A stretch of DNA of 64,000 bases from Kribbella rubisoli (lineage in GTDB: Bacteria; Actinomycetota; Actinomycetes; Propionibacteriales; Kribbellaceae), in assembly GCF_004217145.1 (NCBI RefSeq), contig NZ_SHKR01000012.1, forward strand, positions 434,001 through 498,000, given 5' to 3'. Under the pieces are notes generated by a model. It saw only the letters and a list, made by a program, of their open reading frames with translations, did not search any database and was not told the origin of the DNA. The translations under genes were made by a program, and so were the position numbers. Of the stretch, positions 43,072 to 52,153 are shown piece after piece. Every line of letters begins with the position of its first letter. The first letter of the stretch is position 1.

Positions 43072-43530
43072 TCACAACTGCACCCAGTCCGTGACGACGC
43101 GGCCGGTAGCGGTGTCACAGCGCAACCGCATAGCGCCGGCCGGCGGCGTCGGCAGCTCGAAGAAGCCCGATTCGTCCACGTCGATGTCAACCGTCGTACC
43201 GTCTGCGGTTTCGACCCGTATCTGGGCTGCGCTGGGCGGCAGGATCTGGCCGAAGACTTCGGAGCGCACCACCTCCAGTTCCACGGACAGCGGCGTCGAG
43301 GTGAACACCAGCACCCGGTCTGCATTCGACTCGGCCCGGACCTCGGCGGCCGACGCCATCGACGAGTCGAAGGTCAGGCTCGCCAGGAGCAGGTCGTCGT
43401 CGATCGTGCGCCACGACAGGGCGCCTTCGGCGTGCTCGGCGATGGTCTGTGCCAGCGGTTCGGTGGCCCGGACGGCCGCCGCGAGGTCCTCGAGAAGACG
43501 GTCATCGTCATCCCAACGATGCTGCGTCAT
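43072..43530 (-). CDS. Unknown protein of the ECF-CHAT locus
   Basis: The 152-residue protein has an acidic start (MTQHRWDDDDRLLEDLAAAV) and a C-terminal beta-rich part (ESGFFELPTPPAGAMRLRCD) resembling carboxypeptidase-regulatory-like or transthyretin-like sandwiches. The ATG at 43530 has AGAAGG 8 nt upstream and lies inside the end of the sigma-factor gene (23-bp overlap), so the two are co-translated. It could be a CHAT target or a sigma-factor partner; the sequence does not say. Confidence 0.7.
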   Translation of the reverse strand: MTQHRWDDDDRLLEDLAAAVRATEPLAQTIAEHAEGALSWRTIDDDLLLASLTFDSSMASAAEVRAESNADRVLVFTSTPLSVELEVVRSEVFGQILPPSAAQIRVETADGTTVDIDVDESGFFELPTPPAGAMRLRCDTATGRVVTDWVQL

Positions 43531-44119
43531 GTCGATCACCTTCTGTCGGTTCGGATGCGACGTACCCTCTGACGGCTGGAGTGCTGCGGAGCCGCGCGAG
43601 GGCGCGGGACCGCGTCGGCCCGATGCTTCCTACCGGGATCCCGGTGCGTCGGCTGATCTCGGCGTACGACGGCTGTGGGTCTTGCATGAGCAGCAACAGC
43701 AGCTCGCGTTGCCGGCTCGGTAGTTCGGCGAGCCCGGCGAGCAGCACCTGGTGCCGCTCGGACCGGACGAGTCCTTCGTCCGGGTCGGGAACATCGGCGA
43801 CGGGCGGCTGGTCGTCATTCAACGGGTCACTCATCCTGCGGAGGTGTTGCGAGGACAGGTAGCGGATCGACTCCCGGCGCGCGGTCGTGACCAGCCAGCC
43901 GGGGATCGCTCGCGGCTCCTGGAGGCTGTCCAGGTGCTCGACGAGCCGCAGCCACACCGTCTGTGCGACGTCCTCCGTCTCGGCCGGCGTCAACCGGAAC
44001 CCGCGAATGACCGACACGAGCAGGGGTGCGTAGCGGGCGACGAGCTCCCGCCACGCCTGTTGATCGCCCGCGGCTGCGGTGACTACAAGTGCGGTGACTG
44101 GTGAGACATCCTGTTCCAT
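43508..44119 (-). CDS. ECF-type RNA polymerase sigma factor
   Basis: The 203-residue protein has sigma region 2 (RYAPLLVSVIRGFRLTPAETEDVAQ, then TVWLRLVEHLDSL) and region 4 (ELPSRQRELLLLLMQDPQPS, then YAEISRRTGIPVGSIGPTRSRAL). No typical zinc-binding anti-sigma gene is adjacent. Its close linkage to the CHAT and subtilase genes recalls actinobacterial loci where a proteolytic signal leads to transcription; that role is inference. GGAG lies 6 nt before the ATG at 44119. Confidence 0.9.
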   Translation of the reverse strand: MEQDVSPVTALVVTAAAGDQQAWRELVARYAPLLVSVIRGFRLTPAETEDVAQTVWLRLVEHLDSLQEPRAIPGWLVTTARRESIRYLSSQHLRRMSDPLNDDQPPVADVPDPDEGLVRSERHQVLLAGLAELPSRQRELLLLLMQDPQPSYAEISRRTGIPVGSIGPTRSRALARLRSTPAVRGYVASEPTEGDRHDAASLG

Positions 44120-44219
44120 TCCCGCTCCCGGGTGGTACGTGATGCTTCGTGCGAGAGGTGCACGCCATCGCTCCCCCCTGCGATGGCGTGCCTCCCCGTG
44201 GTGTTCCGGTTCCGCAGGC

Positions 44220-44651
44220 TCAGGGCTCGCGGAGCAGGAACGTCGGGCCCTCGCTGAAGGCGGCCATCTCCGTCAGCACGTTCAGTGCGGTGCGGTAGGT
44301 GATGACCACGACGAGCTTGTACACGCCGGAGTCCGGCGCCTTGTCCGGCGGCAGCGTGTTGGCCGGGACGGTGATCTTGGCGGCGTACGACGGACCGCCG
44401 TTCGCCGGTACGACCTTGCTGCCGATGAGCACCTCGGGACCGGGGCCCATCGATTCGGCGTACGCCTTGACGGTCCAGTTGCCGTCGAGCAGCACGGCCG
44501 TGGCCGGCGGCTCGACCGTCCATTCGATCGTGACGTCGAACGGGAACTCGTCGTCGAGGACGCGGTTCGGGTTGCCATCGTGATCGATGATCGCCACCGC
44601 GGTCACCGAGCCTTCGAGACCCGCAAGGCCGTCGAAGTTGGGATCTGTCAT
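44220..44651 (-). CDS. Unknown beta-rich protein upstream of the ECF sigma gene
   Basis: The 143-residue protein looks like a single beta-sandwich (FPFDVTIEWTVEPPATAVLL; YAAKITVPANTLPPDKAP; GVYKLVVVITYRTALNVLTE). It has no signal peptide and no cysteines. It is the first gene on the minus strand of the ECF-CHAT locus, 100 bp before the sigma gene. GGGGGGAA precedes the ATG at 44651. No function is recognised. Confidence 0.65.
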   Translation of the reverse strand: MTDPNFDGLAGLEGSVTAVAIIDHDGNPNRVLDDEFPFDVTIEWTVEPPATAVLLDGNWTVKAYAESMGPGPEVLIGSKVVPANGGPSYAAKITVPANTLPPDKAPDSGVYKLVVVITYRTALNVLTEMAAFSEGPTFLLREP

Positions 44652-44765
44652 TTCGGGTTCCCCCCAAGCAGGCGCCCCACTCACCAGGGCGCTCTTACCT
44701 GGACGGACCTGCGCCGGACTCCACCAGATACATAGAATCCCCGAACCGCTCATCGTCTACTTCTT

Positions 44766-44788
44766 GCAATAATCGATCGAGATATTGC
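44766..44788. promoter_or_regulatory. Inverted repeat upstream of the GH87-like gene
   Basis: GCAATA-N11-TATTGC lies 61 to 83 bp before the ATG at 44849 and 115 bp or more before the minus-strand gene at 44651. It is the only clear dyad in this 197-bp divergent gap and is a candidate operator. Confidence 0.35.
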
Positions 44789-44848
44789 GCGTACGTGTCT
44801 ACGGGGTTACGGTCTGGCGCAAACCGCCCCGTTGAGAGTGAGTCGCGC

Positions 44849-47800
44849 ATGTTCCGGTCATTGAAATCCTGGAGAGCCGGCGTGCTCTCGGTCTGCGGTG
44901 CGCTGGTCGCCGCGAGTCTTGCCGTCCTCGGATCGACGCCCGCGTGGGCCGCGGCGTCCGGCGGTGTCGGCGCCACGCTGCCGTACGTCGAAGTACAGGC
45001 CGAGAACGCGTCCACGAACGGGACGGTGATCGGCCCGAGCGCGGCGTACAACACGCTGGCGGCCGAGGCGTCGTACCGGAAGGCCGTCACGTTGCAGGGG
45101 AGCGGGAAGTTCGTCGAGTTCACGACGCCCGCGGCGACGAACTCGATCGTCTTCCGCTACAGCATCCCGGACACCGGCTCGGGCTCGGTCTACACGCCGC
45201 AGTTGTCCCTGTACGTCAACGGCACCAAGCAGCCCAACTTCACCCTGACCAACGCCTACAGCTGGTACTACGGCGGCTATCCGTTCACGAACCAGCCGGG
45301 GAGCAACCCGCACCACTTCTACGACGAGGTGCACCGGCTGTTCCCGACCACCTATCCGGCCGGCACGAAGTTCCGGCTGCAGGTCGACGCCGAGGACACC
45401 GCTTCGTCGTACACGATCGACTTTGCCGACTTCGAGAATGTCGCAGGCGCACTGAGCCAGCCGGCGGGCTCGGTGTCCGTGACCAGCACGGGCGCGGACC
45501 CGACCGGCGCGGCGGACTCCACCGCGGCGTTCAACGCGGCGATGACCCAGGCCGGGGCCGGCGGGACCGTGTGGATTCCGGAGGGCACGTTCAAGATCCC
45601 GGGTCACCTGATCCTGAACAACATCACGTTCAAGGGCGCGGGAATGTGGCGCTCGACGGTCGTGGGTGCGGCGCCGGGCTTCTACGGCAACTACGCGCCG
45701 AACGCGAGCAGCGGCGTACACCTGTCGGACTTCGCCATCTTCGGCGACGTCCAGGAGCGTAACGACGGCGCACAGGTGAACGGCATCGGCGGCGCGCTGA
45801 ACAACTCCACCGTGGACCGGGTGTGGATCGAGCACGAGAAGGTCGGCGCCTGGATGGACGGCCCGTTCACCAACCTGGTCTTCAACGGCATGCGGATCCG
45901 CAACGTGACGGCCGACGGCGTGAACTTCCACAACGGCGTCACCAACTCCAAGGTCACCAACAGCGACCTGCGCAACCTCGGCGACGACGGCCTGGCGACC
46001 TGGGCCGAGCAGAACGCCGACGCGAACGACTCGTTCGACCACAACACCGTGCAGTACCCGATTCTTGCCAACGGCATCGCCATCTACGGCGGCCACGACA
46101 ACTTCGTCACCGACAACCGCGTGATCGACGCCGGCCTCACCCAAGGCGGCGGCATCCACGTCGCCCAGCGGTTCGGCTCGACGACGCTGGGGCGCACCGA
46201 CGTACTGCGGAACACGATCATCCGCTCCGGGAGCCTGGACCCGAACTGGCAGTTCGGCGTCGGCGCCTTGTGGTTCGACGCCCGCGACGGTGCGATGTCC
46301 GGCCTGACCAACGTCGACAACATCCTGATCCAGCAGAGCCCGTACGAGGCGATCCAGTTCGTCTCGGGCTCGAACATCAGCAACGTCCACATCAACAACG
46401 CGACGATCCAGAACACCGGGACCTGGGTTGTCCAGGAGCAGGTCGGCGGCTCGGCGACCATCACCAACAGCACCGCCACCGGCACCCAGGCGCCGGGACC
46501 GATCTACAGCTGCGGCGTCGGTTTCACCCTGACCGACGGCGGCGGCAACTCCGGGATCTTCGCTCCGGTGCAGTGCCAGAATCTCACGTCGCCGGCATTC
46601 CCGCCGTACCTGCCGGACAACGGCTCGCAGATCTCGATCAGCCCGACCGCGCTCAGCTTCGGCTCTGTCGCGACCGGCGGGGCGAGCTCACCGCAAGCCG
46701 TCACGGTCACCAACAGCGGTACCGCGGCCGCGCCGGTCAGCTCGGTCGCGACCAGCGGTGACTTCAGTCAGACCAACAACTGCGGCTCGAGCATCGCGGC
46801 CGGCGCCTCGTGCACGGTCAACGTCACCTTCCACCCGACGGCGGCCGGCAGCCGGACCGGCAACCTGACGGTCAACGCATCCGGCATCACGAACACCGTC
46901 CCGCTCTCAGGCACCGGCGTCGCACCCGGTCCGATCCTCAACGCGAACCCAGGCAGCCTGTCCTTCCCGGACACCCAGGTCGGCAGTTCCTCGTCGGCTC
47001 AGACCGTCACGGTGACCAACTCGGGTACGACGTCTGCGACCGTCTCGGGCGTGAGCGCTACGGGCGACTTCAGCCAGACGAACAACTGCTCGACGCTCGC
47101 CGTCGGCGCATCCTGCACGGTCACGGCCACCTTCCGGCCAACCGCGTCCGGATCGCGTACCGGCGCTGTGACGGTGACCAGCAATGCGAACAACAGCCCG
47201 ACGTCGATTTCCCTGACAGGCAACGGCATCGGGACCGATACCAACCTCGCGCGCGGGAAGCTGGCGTCGGCCAGCAGCCAGGTCAACGGCACCCAGACCC
47301 CTGCCACGGCGACCGACGGCGACGGGAACACCTACTGGGAGAGTGCCAACAACGCTTTCCCGCAGTGGTTGCAGGTCGACCTCGGTACGGCGCACAGCAT
47401 CGGCAAGGTGACGCTGAAGCTGCCGCCGTCAGGGGCGTGGGGCACTCGGACGCAGACGCTGTCGGTCCAGACGAGCACCGATGGGTCGTCGTTCAGCACA
47501 GCCGTCGGGTCGGCGACGTACACCTTCACTTCGCCGACGAACGTCGTGAACATCACCGTGCCGGCCACGAATGCACGGTATGTGCGGGTCAACATCACCG
47601 CGAACAGCGGCTGGCCGGCCGGGCAGGTGTCGGAGTTCGAGGTGTACCCGAGCGGTGGAGCGGCTCCGGGGCTCACCACCAGCCCGTCCTCGCTCACCTT
47701 CGCCTCGCAAGCGCTCAACACCGACAGCGCGGCGCAGCCGGTCACGGTGACCAATACAGGCACGGTCGCTAGCTCGATCAACGTCGGCATCAGCGGTGAC

Positions 47801-48364
47801 TACAGCCAGACCAACAACTGCTCGACGCTCGCGGTCGGCGGGTCCTGCACGGTCAATGTCACCTTCCGCCCGACCGCCGCCGGTACTCGCACCGGCACGC
47901 TGACGGTCAACAGCAACACTGTCGCGCTGTCCGGTACGGGCGCCGGTGCGACCAACACCAACCTCGCCGCGGGCAAGCCCACCAGCGAGTCCAGCCACAA
48001 CGATGTCTATCCGTCGAGCAACGTGACCGACGGCAACCAGTCGACGTACTGGGAGAGCGCGAACAACGCCTTCCCGCAATGGGTCCAGGTGGACCTCGGC
48101 TCCGCCGTCAGTGCCGGCCGGATCGTGCTGCAACTACCGGCTGGATGGGGCGCCCGCACCGAGACGCTGTCCGTCGTTGGCAGCACCAACGGCACCAGCT
48201 TCACCACCATCGTCCCGTCGGCGACCTACTCACTTGCCCCCAGCAACAACACCGCAACCATCACCTTCGCCCCGACCACCCAGCGCTACGTCCGTCTGAA
48301 CTTCACCGCCAACAGCGGCTGGCCGGCCGCCCAACTCTCCGAACTCCAGATCTGGAACTCATAG
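44849..48364 (+). CDS. Secreted multidomain glycanase, GH87-like (alpha-1,3-glucanase/mycodextranase type)
   Basis: The 1171-residue protein has a signal peptide (residues 1-38) and a CBM6/35-like module (40-175; YVEVQAENAS). A right-handed beta-helix hydrolase (180-560) includes LRNLGDDGLATW, whose paired [15 protein letters not shown] the GH87 active-site pattern. Two Ig-like repeats of the SPD-2/Hydin kind (594-692, 696-794), a discoidin module (797-935), a third Ig-like repeat (940-1032) and a second discoidin module (1035-1171) follow. YWESANNAFPQW occurs in both discoidin modules. GH87 enzymes cut alpha-1,3-glucan of fungal walls and biofilms. A GH28-type pectin activity cannot be excluded. 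Confidence 0.82.
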   Translation: MFRSLKSWRAGVLSVCGALVAASLAVLGSTPAWAAASGGVGATLPYVEVQAENASTNGTVIGPSAAYNTLAAEASYRKAVTLQGSGKFVEFTTPAATNSIVFRYSIPDTGSGSVYTPQLSLYVNGTKQPNFTLTNAYSWYYGGYPFTNQPGSNPHHFYDEVHRLFPTTYPAGTKFRLQVDAEDTASSYTIDFADFENVAGALSQPAGSVSVTSTGADPTGAADSTAAFNAAMTQAGAGGTVWIPEGTFKIPGHLILNNITFKGAGMWRSTVVGAAPGFYGNYAPNASSGVHLSDFAIFGDVQERNDGAQVNGIGGALNNSTVDRVWIEHEKVGAWMDGPFTNLVFNGMRIRNVTADGVNFHNGVTNSKVTNSDLRNLGDDGLATWAEQNADANDSFDHNTVQYPILANGIAIYGGHDNFVTDNRVIDAGLTQGGGIHVAQRFGSTTLGRTDVLRNTIIRSGSLDPNWQFGVGALWFDARDGAMSGLTNVDNILIQQSPYEAIQFVSGSNISNVHINNATIQNTGTWVVQEQVGGSATITNSTATGTQAPGPIYSCGVGFTLTDGGGNSGIFAPVQCQNLTSPAFPPYLPDNGSQISISPTALSFGSVATGGASSPQAVTVTNSGTAAAPVSSVATSGDFSQTNNCGSSIAAGASCTVNVTFHPTAAGSRTGNLTVNASGITNTVPLSGTGVAPGPILNANPGSLSFPDTQVGSSSSAQTVTVTNSGTTSATVSGVSATGDFSQTNNCSTLAVGASCTVTATFRPTASGSRTGAVTVTSNANNSPTSISLTGNGIGTDTNLARGKLASASSQVNGTQTPATATDGDGNTYWESANNAFPQWLQVDLGTAHSIGKVTLKLPPSGAWGTRTQTLSVQTSTDGSSFSTAVGSATYTFTSPTNVVNITVPATNARYVRVNITANSGWPAGQVSEFEVYPSGGAAPGLTTSPSSLTFASQALNTDSAAQPVTVTNTGTVASSINVGISGDYSQTNNCSTLAVGGSCTVNVTFRPTAAGTRTGTLTVNSNTVALSGTGAGATNTNLAAGKPTSESSHNDVYPSSNVTDGNQSTYWESANNAFPQWVQVDLGSAVSAGRIVLQLPAGWGARTETLSVVGSTNGTSFTTIVPSATYSLAPSNNTATITFAPTTQRYVRLNFTANSGWPAAQLSELQIWNS

Positions 48365-48371
48365 GTCAGGA

Positions 48372-48404
48372 CCTCAGGCTGGTTCATCGCGAACCAGCCT
48401 GAGG
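48372..48404. terminator. Bidirectional terminator between convergent genes, inside a coding 3' end
   Basis: CCTCAGGCTGGTTC at 48372-48385 pairs perfectly (14 bp) with 48391-48404 across a 5-nt loop. It begins 8 bp after the GH87-like stop and encodes the last nine or so residues of the convergent minus-strand gene. Confidence 0.75.
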
Positions 48405-48994
48405 AAGGCCTTCAGCCCGGCGATGACTTCCTGGTTGTCGGTGAGGCGGGTGAGGGAGTGCTCGAACTGCCGGGCATGGGCGTCGACCTTGGCGTGCAAG
48501 GCCTTGTCGCGGGTAGTGGCGACAGTGTCGGCGGCGGCGAGGCCCTGCTCAAGACGGGCGAGGCGGCGGCTCTGTTCGGCGGATTCGTCGTTCAGTACGT
48601 CGAGGTCGGCCGTGAGGGCTTCGAGGCGGCGAAGTGTCTCGACCAGGTCGTCGCGGGGATGCTTGACGTCGCGCAGCATGCTGGTCATCCGGTCGCGCAG
48701 ATACGCGAAGTACGCTCCGGCCGGCCGGAAGAACGTGCTGACCAGGTAGAGCGCGGCGAGGTAGTACCCGATTGCGCCGCCCGACACAAACGTGATGAGG
48801 GCGACGATTCCCGCCGACACCAGATGCGCCCCGATCGCGAACCATCGCATCCGAACCGCGATCCGCCGCGCCTCCGGCTCCCGCTCGGCCGGTACGTCGA
48901 TACCCCGCGCCCGACTCGTCCGAATCTCGTGAATCAGCGCATGCGCCTGAAACGACAAGTTCCACGGCACCGTCAACACCCAGAACGTCGACAT
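48374..48994 (-). CDS. Two-span membrane protein with coiled-coil C-terminus
   Basis: The 206-residue protein has an N-terminal amphipathic region (SFQAHALIHEIRTSRARG) and two close membrane spans (FAIGAHLVSAGIVALITFV; AIGYYLAALYLVSTFF). A long charged coiled coil follows (VETLRRLEALTADLDVLNDE, ESAEQSRRLARLEQGL), giving a cytosolic rod. No family is recognised. Its 3' end forms part of a terminator hairpin. Confidence 0.65.
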   Translation of the reverse strand: MSTFWVLTVPWNLSFQAHALIHEIRTSRARGIDVPAEREPEARRIAVRMRWFAIGAHLVSAGIVALITFVSGGAIGYYLAALYLVSTFFRPAGAYFAYLRDRMTSMLRDVKHPRDDLVETLRRLEALTADLDVLNDESAEQSRRLARLEQGLAAADTVATTRDKALHAKVDAHARQFEHSLTRLTDNQEVIAGLKAFLRLVRDEPA

Positions 48995-49047
48995 ACCGGC
49001 AGCCTCCCGCCGACCGCCGGCACGTCGAATCTGTACAACTACTCAGT

Positions 49048-50919
49048 TCAAGCAGGGTCGACCCAGCTTTGGTTGCGGGTGCCGACGCAGTCGTAGATCT
49101 GTAGTTGGCGGCCGTTGGTGAAGTCGGCCTCGGGCAGGTCGAGGCAGCGGCCGGAGGCCAGGTTGATCAGGGAGCCGAAGTTTCCTTGTCTCCACTTCTG
49201 ATTGCTGTTGCCGGAGCAGGTCGCGACGTGGACCAAGGTGAGGTTCGCCGTCTGACCGGAAGGTACCTCCAGGCAGACGCCTCCGGTCGTGAGCTCTCCG
49301 AGGCTGTTGAGATTCCAGGTCTGATTGCCGTTCTGCAGGCAGGTCCACAGCTGGACGTTGCCAGTGGCAACATCGCGGTCGACGCACATGTCCTGCCGTG
49401 TGGTCGAGACGATCGCGCCGGCCGGAGCTGTGCCTTCCGGGGCGGGGGTCCAGGTCGACCCGATCGGGGAGAAGCTGAGCGAGGTCAGCGTGACGGCGCC
49501 ACCCACGGCGTACAGCCGGATCCCGAGGCTCCCGGACGAGGAGTCGAAGGCGACGTTGTCGCTGACGACGGTCTTCCCGCCATTGCCGAAGACCTCGAGC
49601 TGCCCGCGGTCCACCAGCATCCTGATCGTGACCTGGTTCGAGATCGGCGGCATCGACGCCCCGTAGAGGGTCTGAGCCGCGACGGAGTACGCAACTGTGC
49701 GATCGCTCGTCCCGTCCGAGCGTGCGTGCAGCCGGAATCCGAACTCCGACGCAGTGACGCCGCTGAGATCGAACTGGGCACTGATCTCGTAGGTGTCGGC
49801 CGAGACACCGCTGAGTGGGTCGGTCGACGGATCCGTCGTGATCGTGCGTGTTCCCCAGGCCTGGGACGACGTGCGGATGGTCGAGATCTCGCTGACCGGA
49901 TTGCGCGTGATGCGGATGCCCTCCGGATAGGTCTTCAGCGCGAGCTCGACCGGGAAGGACGCGTTGCCGGTCCAGGTCACGCCGGCGTTGCTCGGCTGCC
50001 AGGCCATCTGGACGACCCGGCCGTTCGGCAGCTGGTTGAAGGTCTGCGGTGCGTACCAGGTGGACGGCGGGAAGGCCGCACCGGAGACGCCCCACTCCAT
50101 CCGCTGCTGGGTCGTCGAGTCCGCGACGAACAGACCGTTCGCGTCGAGTGAGCCGATGACGTACTCGCCGCTCGCATCCTGGAGAACCCATTTCTTCGAA
50201 GCGGAGTTCCCATCGACCGGCAGTTGGTAGAGGTCGGGACATTCGACGAACCAGCTGGCCGAGTAGGCGCCGCGGTACGTCCAGTCGAGCAGATTGGTCG
50301 AGGTGTAGAAGGCGGCGCCGGTCCCGGCGCGGAACGTGACCAGCTCCCAGCGATTGTGGTCTGGGTCCCACTGGACCTTCGGGTCGCGGCTCTCGACCGG
50401 ATCGGTGATGACCTTCGCTCCGCCGTTGTACATCTGGAAGGTCTTCGCACCGTCGGTCGAGTACGCGATGCTCACGCCGTCGGTGTTGGTGAACAGCAGG
50501 ATCGGGTCGTCGGACCCGACTTTCAGGCCGGTCACGTTGTTCACGTCGACCCAGCCCGAGCCCGACCAGAGGGTTCCGCTCTGGACACCCGGTTCGAGCG
50601 TGATCGGTTGCTGCGTCCAGTGCACCAGGTCTGTACTCGTCGCGTGCCCCCAGTGCACCGCCGCGTCCCAGCCGAGCCCGTGCGGGTTGTGCTGGAAGAA
50701 GAGGTGATACACACCGCGGTAATACAGCGGGGCGTTGATGTCGTTCATGAATCCGTTCTGCGGGCTGAAGTGGAACTGGCCGCGGTACGGCTCGGTGTAG
50801 TCGGTGGCGGCGTACGGATACTCCGGATAGTCCGACGGTGAACCGGCCACTGCCGCTGGGACCGCCGTGAGACCGATGAATACAAGCACCCAGGCCAGGA
50901 ACGCGGCGACCCGGGTCAT
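49048..50919 (-). CDS. Secreted GH32 levanase/inulinase with ricin-type CBM13
   Basis: The 623-residue protein has a signal peptide (MTRVAAFLAWVLVFIGL, cleavage near AVAG) and a GH32 propeller with GFMNDINAPLY (nucleophile; NDxNA instead of NDxNG), ESRDPKVQW and FVECPDLY. A GH32 beta-sandwich follows, and from about residue 495 a ricin-type beta-trefoil with three cysteine/QxW repeats (NGNQTWNL, NSNQKWRQ, TRNQSWVD). It releases fructose from extracellular fructan. The ATG overlaps the GH91 stop (ATGA), so both enzymes come from one transcript. Confidence 0.93.
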   Translation of the reverse strand: MTRVAAFLAWVLVFIGLTAVPAAVAGSPSDYPEYPYAATDYTEPYRGQFHFSPQNGFMNDINAPLYYRGVYHLFFQHNPHGLGWDAAVHWGHATSTDLVHWTQQPITLEPGVQSGTLWSGSGWVDVNNVTGLKVGSDDPILLFTNTDGVSIAYSTDGAKTFQMYNGGAKVITDPVESRDPKVQWDPDHNRWELVTFRAGTGAAFYTSTNLLDWTYRGAYSASWFVECPDLYQLPVDGNSASKKWVLQDASGEYVIGSLDANGLFVADSTTQQRMEWGVSGAAFPPSTWYAPQTFNQLPNGRVVQMAWQPSNAGVTWTGNASFPVELALKTYPEGIRITRNPVSEISTIRTSSQAWGTRTITTDPSTDPLSGVSADTYEISAQFDLSGVTASEFGFRLHARSDGTSDRTVAYSVAAQTLYGASMPPISNQVTIRMLVDRGQLEVFGNGGKTVVSDNVAFDSSSGSLGIRLYAVGGAVTLTSLSFSPIGSTWTPAPEGTAPAGAIVSTTRQDMCVDRDVATGNVQLWTCLQNGNQTWNLNSLGELTTGGVCLEVPSGQTANLTLVHVATCSGNSNQKWRQGNFGSLINLASGRCLDLPEADFTNGRQLQIYDCVGTRNQSWVDPA

Positions 50920-52127
50920 GGCGTGGCTCGGAAGCCGTACGTCGCTCCGCTCAGAGCCTGGAACTCCGCGGTGCTGCCGCAGTCGAGGACCTTCGTGTTG
51001 ACGGTCGACCCGTCCAGCACGACCGTGTGTACGGCGACGTTCGCGGCCGTGTGGTTGGTTGCGACGTAGTTGTTGCTCCCCGACTTCACCAGGACCATCG
51101 TCGGGGTCGCTCCGGACGGCGTGATGTTCGCGGACGGTACGTCGAACGAGAAGTGATTGCCGACCACGGTGTTGCCGCTGCCGTTGAGCTGCACCAGCCC
51201 GAACAGGTCGTCGAGCCCGTTGCTGAAGCCGGTCATCGCCGGGAACGATTCGGGGACCCGGAGGAAGTGGTTCGACCCGATCAGGTTGTTGTGGCAGGCG
51301 CCCTCGAGCTGGATCATCCCCGAATAGAACGCGTGCAGGCGATTCGCGCTGAGGTTGTTGTTCGTGCTGTTCTTCAGATGGATCGAGCTCTTGCCGCGGG
51401 GGAAGATGTTGTTGCCGGAGACAATCAGGCCGAAGTGGTTCTCGGCGTAGATCGAGAAGCCGACATAGCCCGCGCCGATCATGTTGTCGTTGACCATGCT
51501 GGCCTGTCCGGAGCCGACGAGCTCGATGCAGTTGCCGTTCTCGCAGAGGAAGTTGCCCTGGATGTGCAGCGCGTCGGCGTCGGTGATCACAATCCCGCGC
51601 TCCAGGTAGATCATCCCCAGGCCCCGGATCCGCAGCGAGTCGGTGGCGGTGGTCGACCGGATCCCGATCTTGCCGTTGAGGTAGCTGTTCTGGTTCGGCG
51701 TGAACGACAGGCCGTCCAGACAGAAGTCCAGCAGTTCGATCGAGCTGAGCCGGGGGTCGCCGCTGCGGCTGATCAGGATCGCCTCGGCGTTCCCGTCGGT
51801 GTTCTCCACCCGGATCCGGCTGCCGCCCGGCCAGATCTCGTGCCAGCCGGAGGTGTCGCCGGAGTTGTACCGGATGCTCGACGAGGTGAAGCCGTGCCCG
51901 GATCCCTTGATCTGCAGGTAGCTGATGTCGATGACGATGCGCGTCTTGAGCGAGTAGTCGCCGGGCGGGATGTAGATGACCGCTCCGGGCTTGGAGGCCT
52001 GCGTCGGCTGGTTCGTCTTGATATCGGAGATGATGCTGTTCACGATCGCGCCGATGTCGGTGTAGGCGGTGGTCGATGGGCTGCCGGAGATGGTCCAGGT
52101 GGTGACGTCGTAGATCGTCGAGGGCAT
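50916..52127 (-). CDS. GH91 inulin fructotransferase (difructose-dianhydride forming)
   Basis: The 403-residue protein is a right-handed beta-helix matching GH91: YDVTTWTISG at the start, PGAVIYIPPGDYSLKTRIVI, LQIKGSGHGFTSSSIRYN, DPRLSSIELLDFCLDGLSF, GNCIELVGSGQA and GNGLDDL-like GFSNGLDDLFGLV. Such enzymes convert inulin to a cyclic difructose anhydride (DFA III, sometimes DFA I); some GH91 members instead hydrolyse DFA III inside cells. The best in-frame start (ATG 52127, weak AAGAGA upstream) gives no signal peptide; a Tat leader lies upstream in another frame (52154-52336). Mature length matches the family, so the enzyme domain is intact. Confidence 0.88.
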   Translation of the reverse strand: MPSTIYDVTTWTISGSPSTTAYTDIGAIVNSIISDIKTNQPTQASKPGAVIYIPPGDYSLKTRIVIDISYLQIKGSGHGFTSSSIRYNSGDTSGWHEIWPGGSRIRVENTDGNAEAILISRSGDPRLSSIELLDFCLDGLSFTPNQNSYLNGKIGIRSTTATDSLRIRGLGMIYLERGIVITDADALHIQGNFLCENGNCIELVGSGQASMVNDNMIGAGYVGFSIYAENHFGLIVSGNNIFPRGKSSIHLKNSTNNNLSANRLHAFYSGMIQLEGACHNNLIGSNHFLRVPESFPAMTGFSNGLDDLFGLVQLNGSGNTVVGNHFSFDVPSANITPSGATPTMVLVKSGSNNYVATNHTAANVAVHTVVLDGSTVNTKVLDCGSTAEFQALSGATYGFRATP

Positions 52128-52153
52128 CGTCGTCTCTTTTCGTGGGTGTGCGG

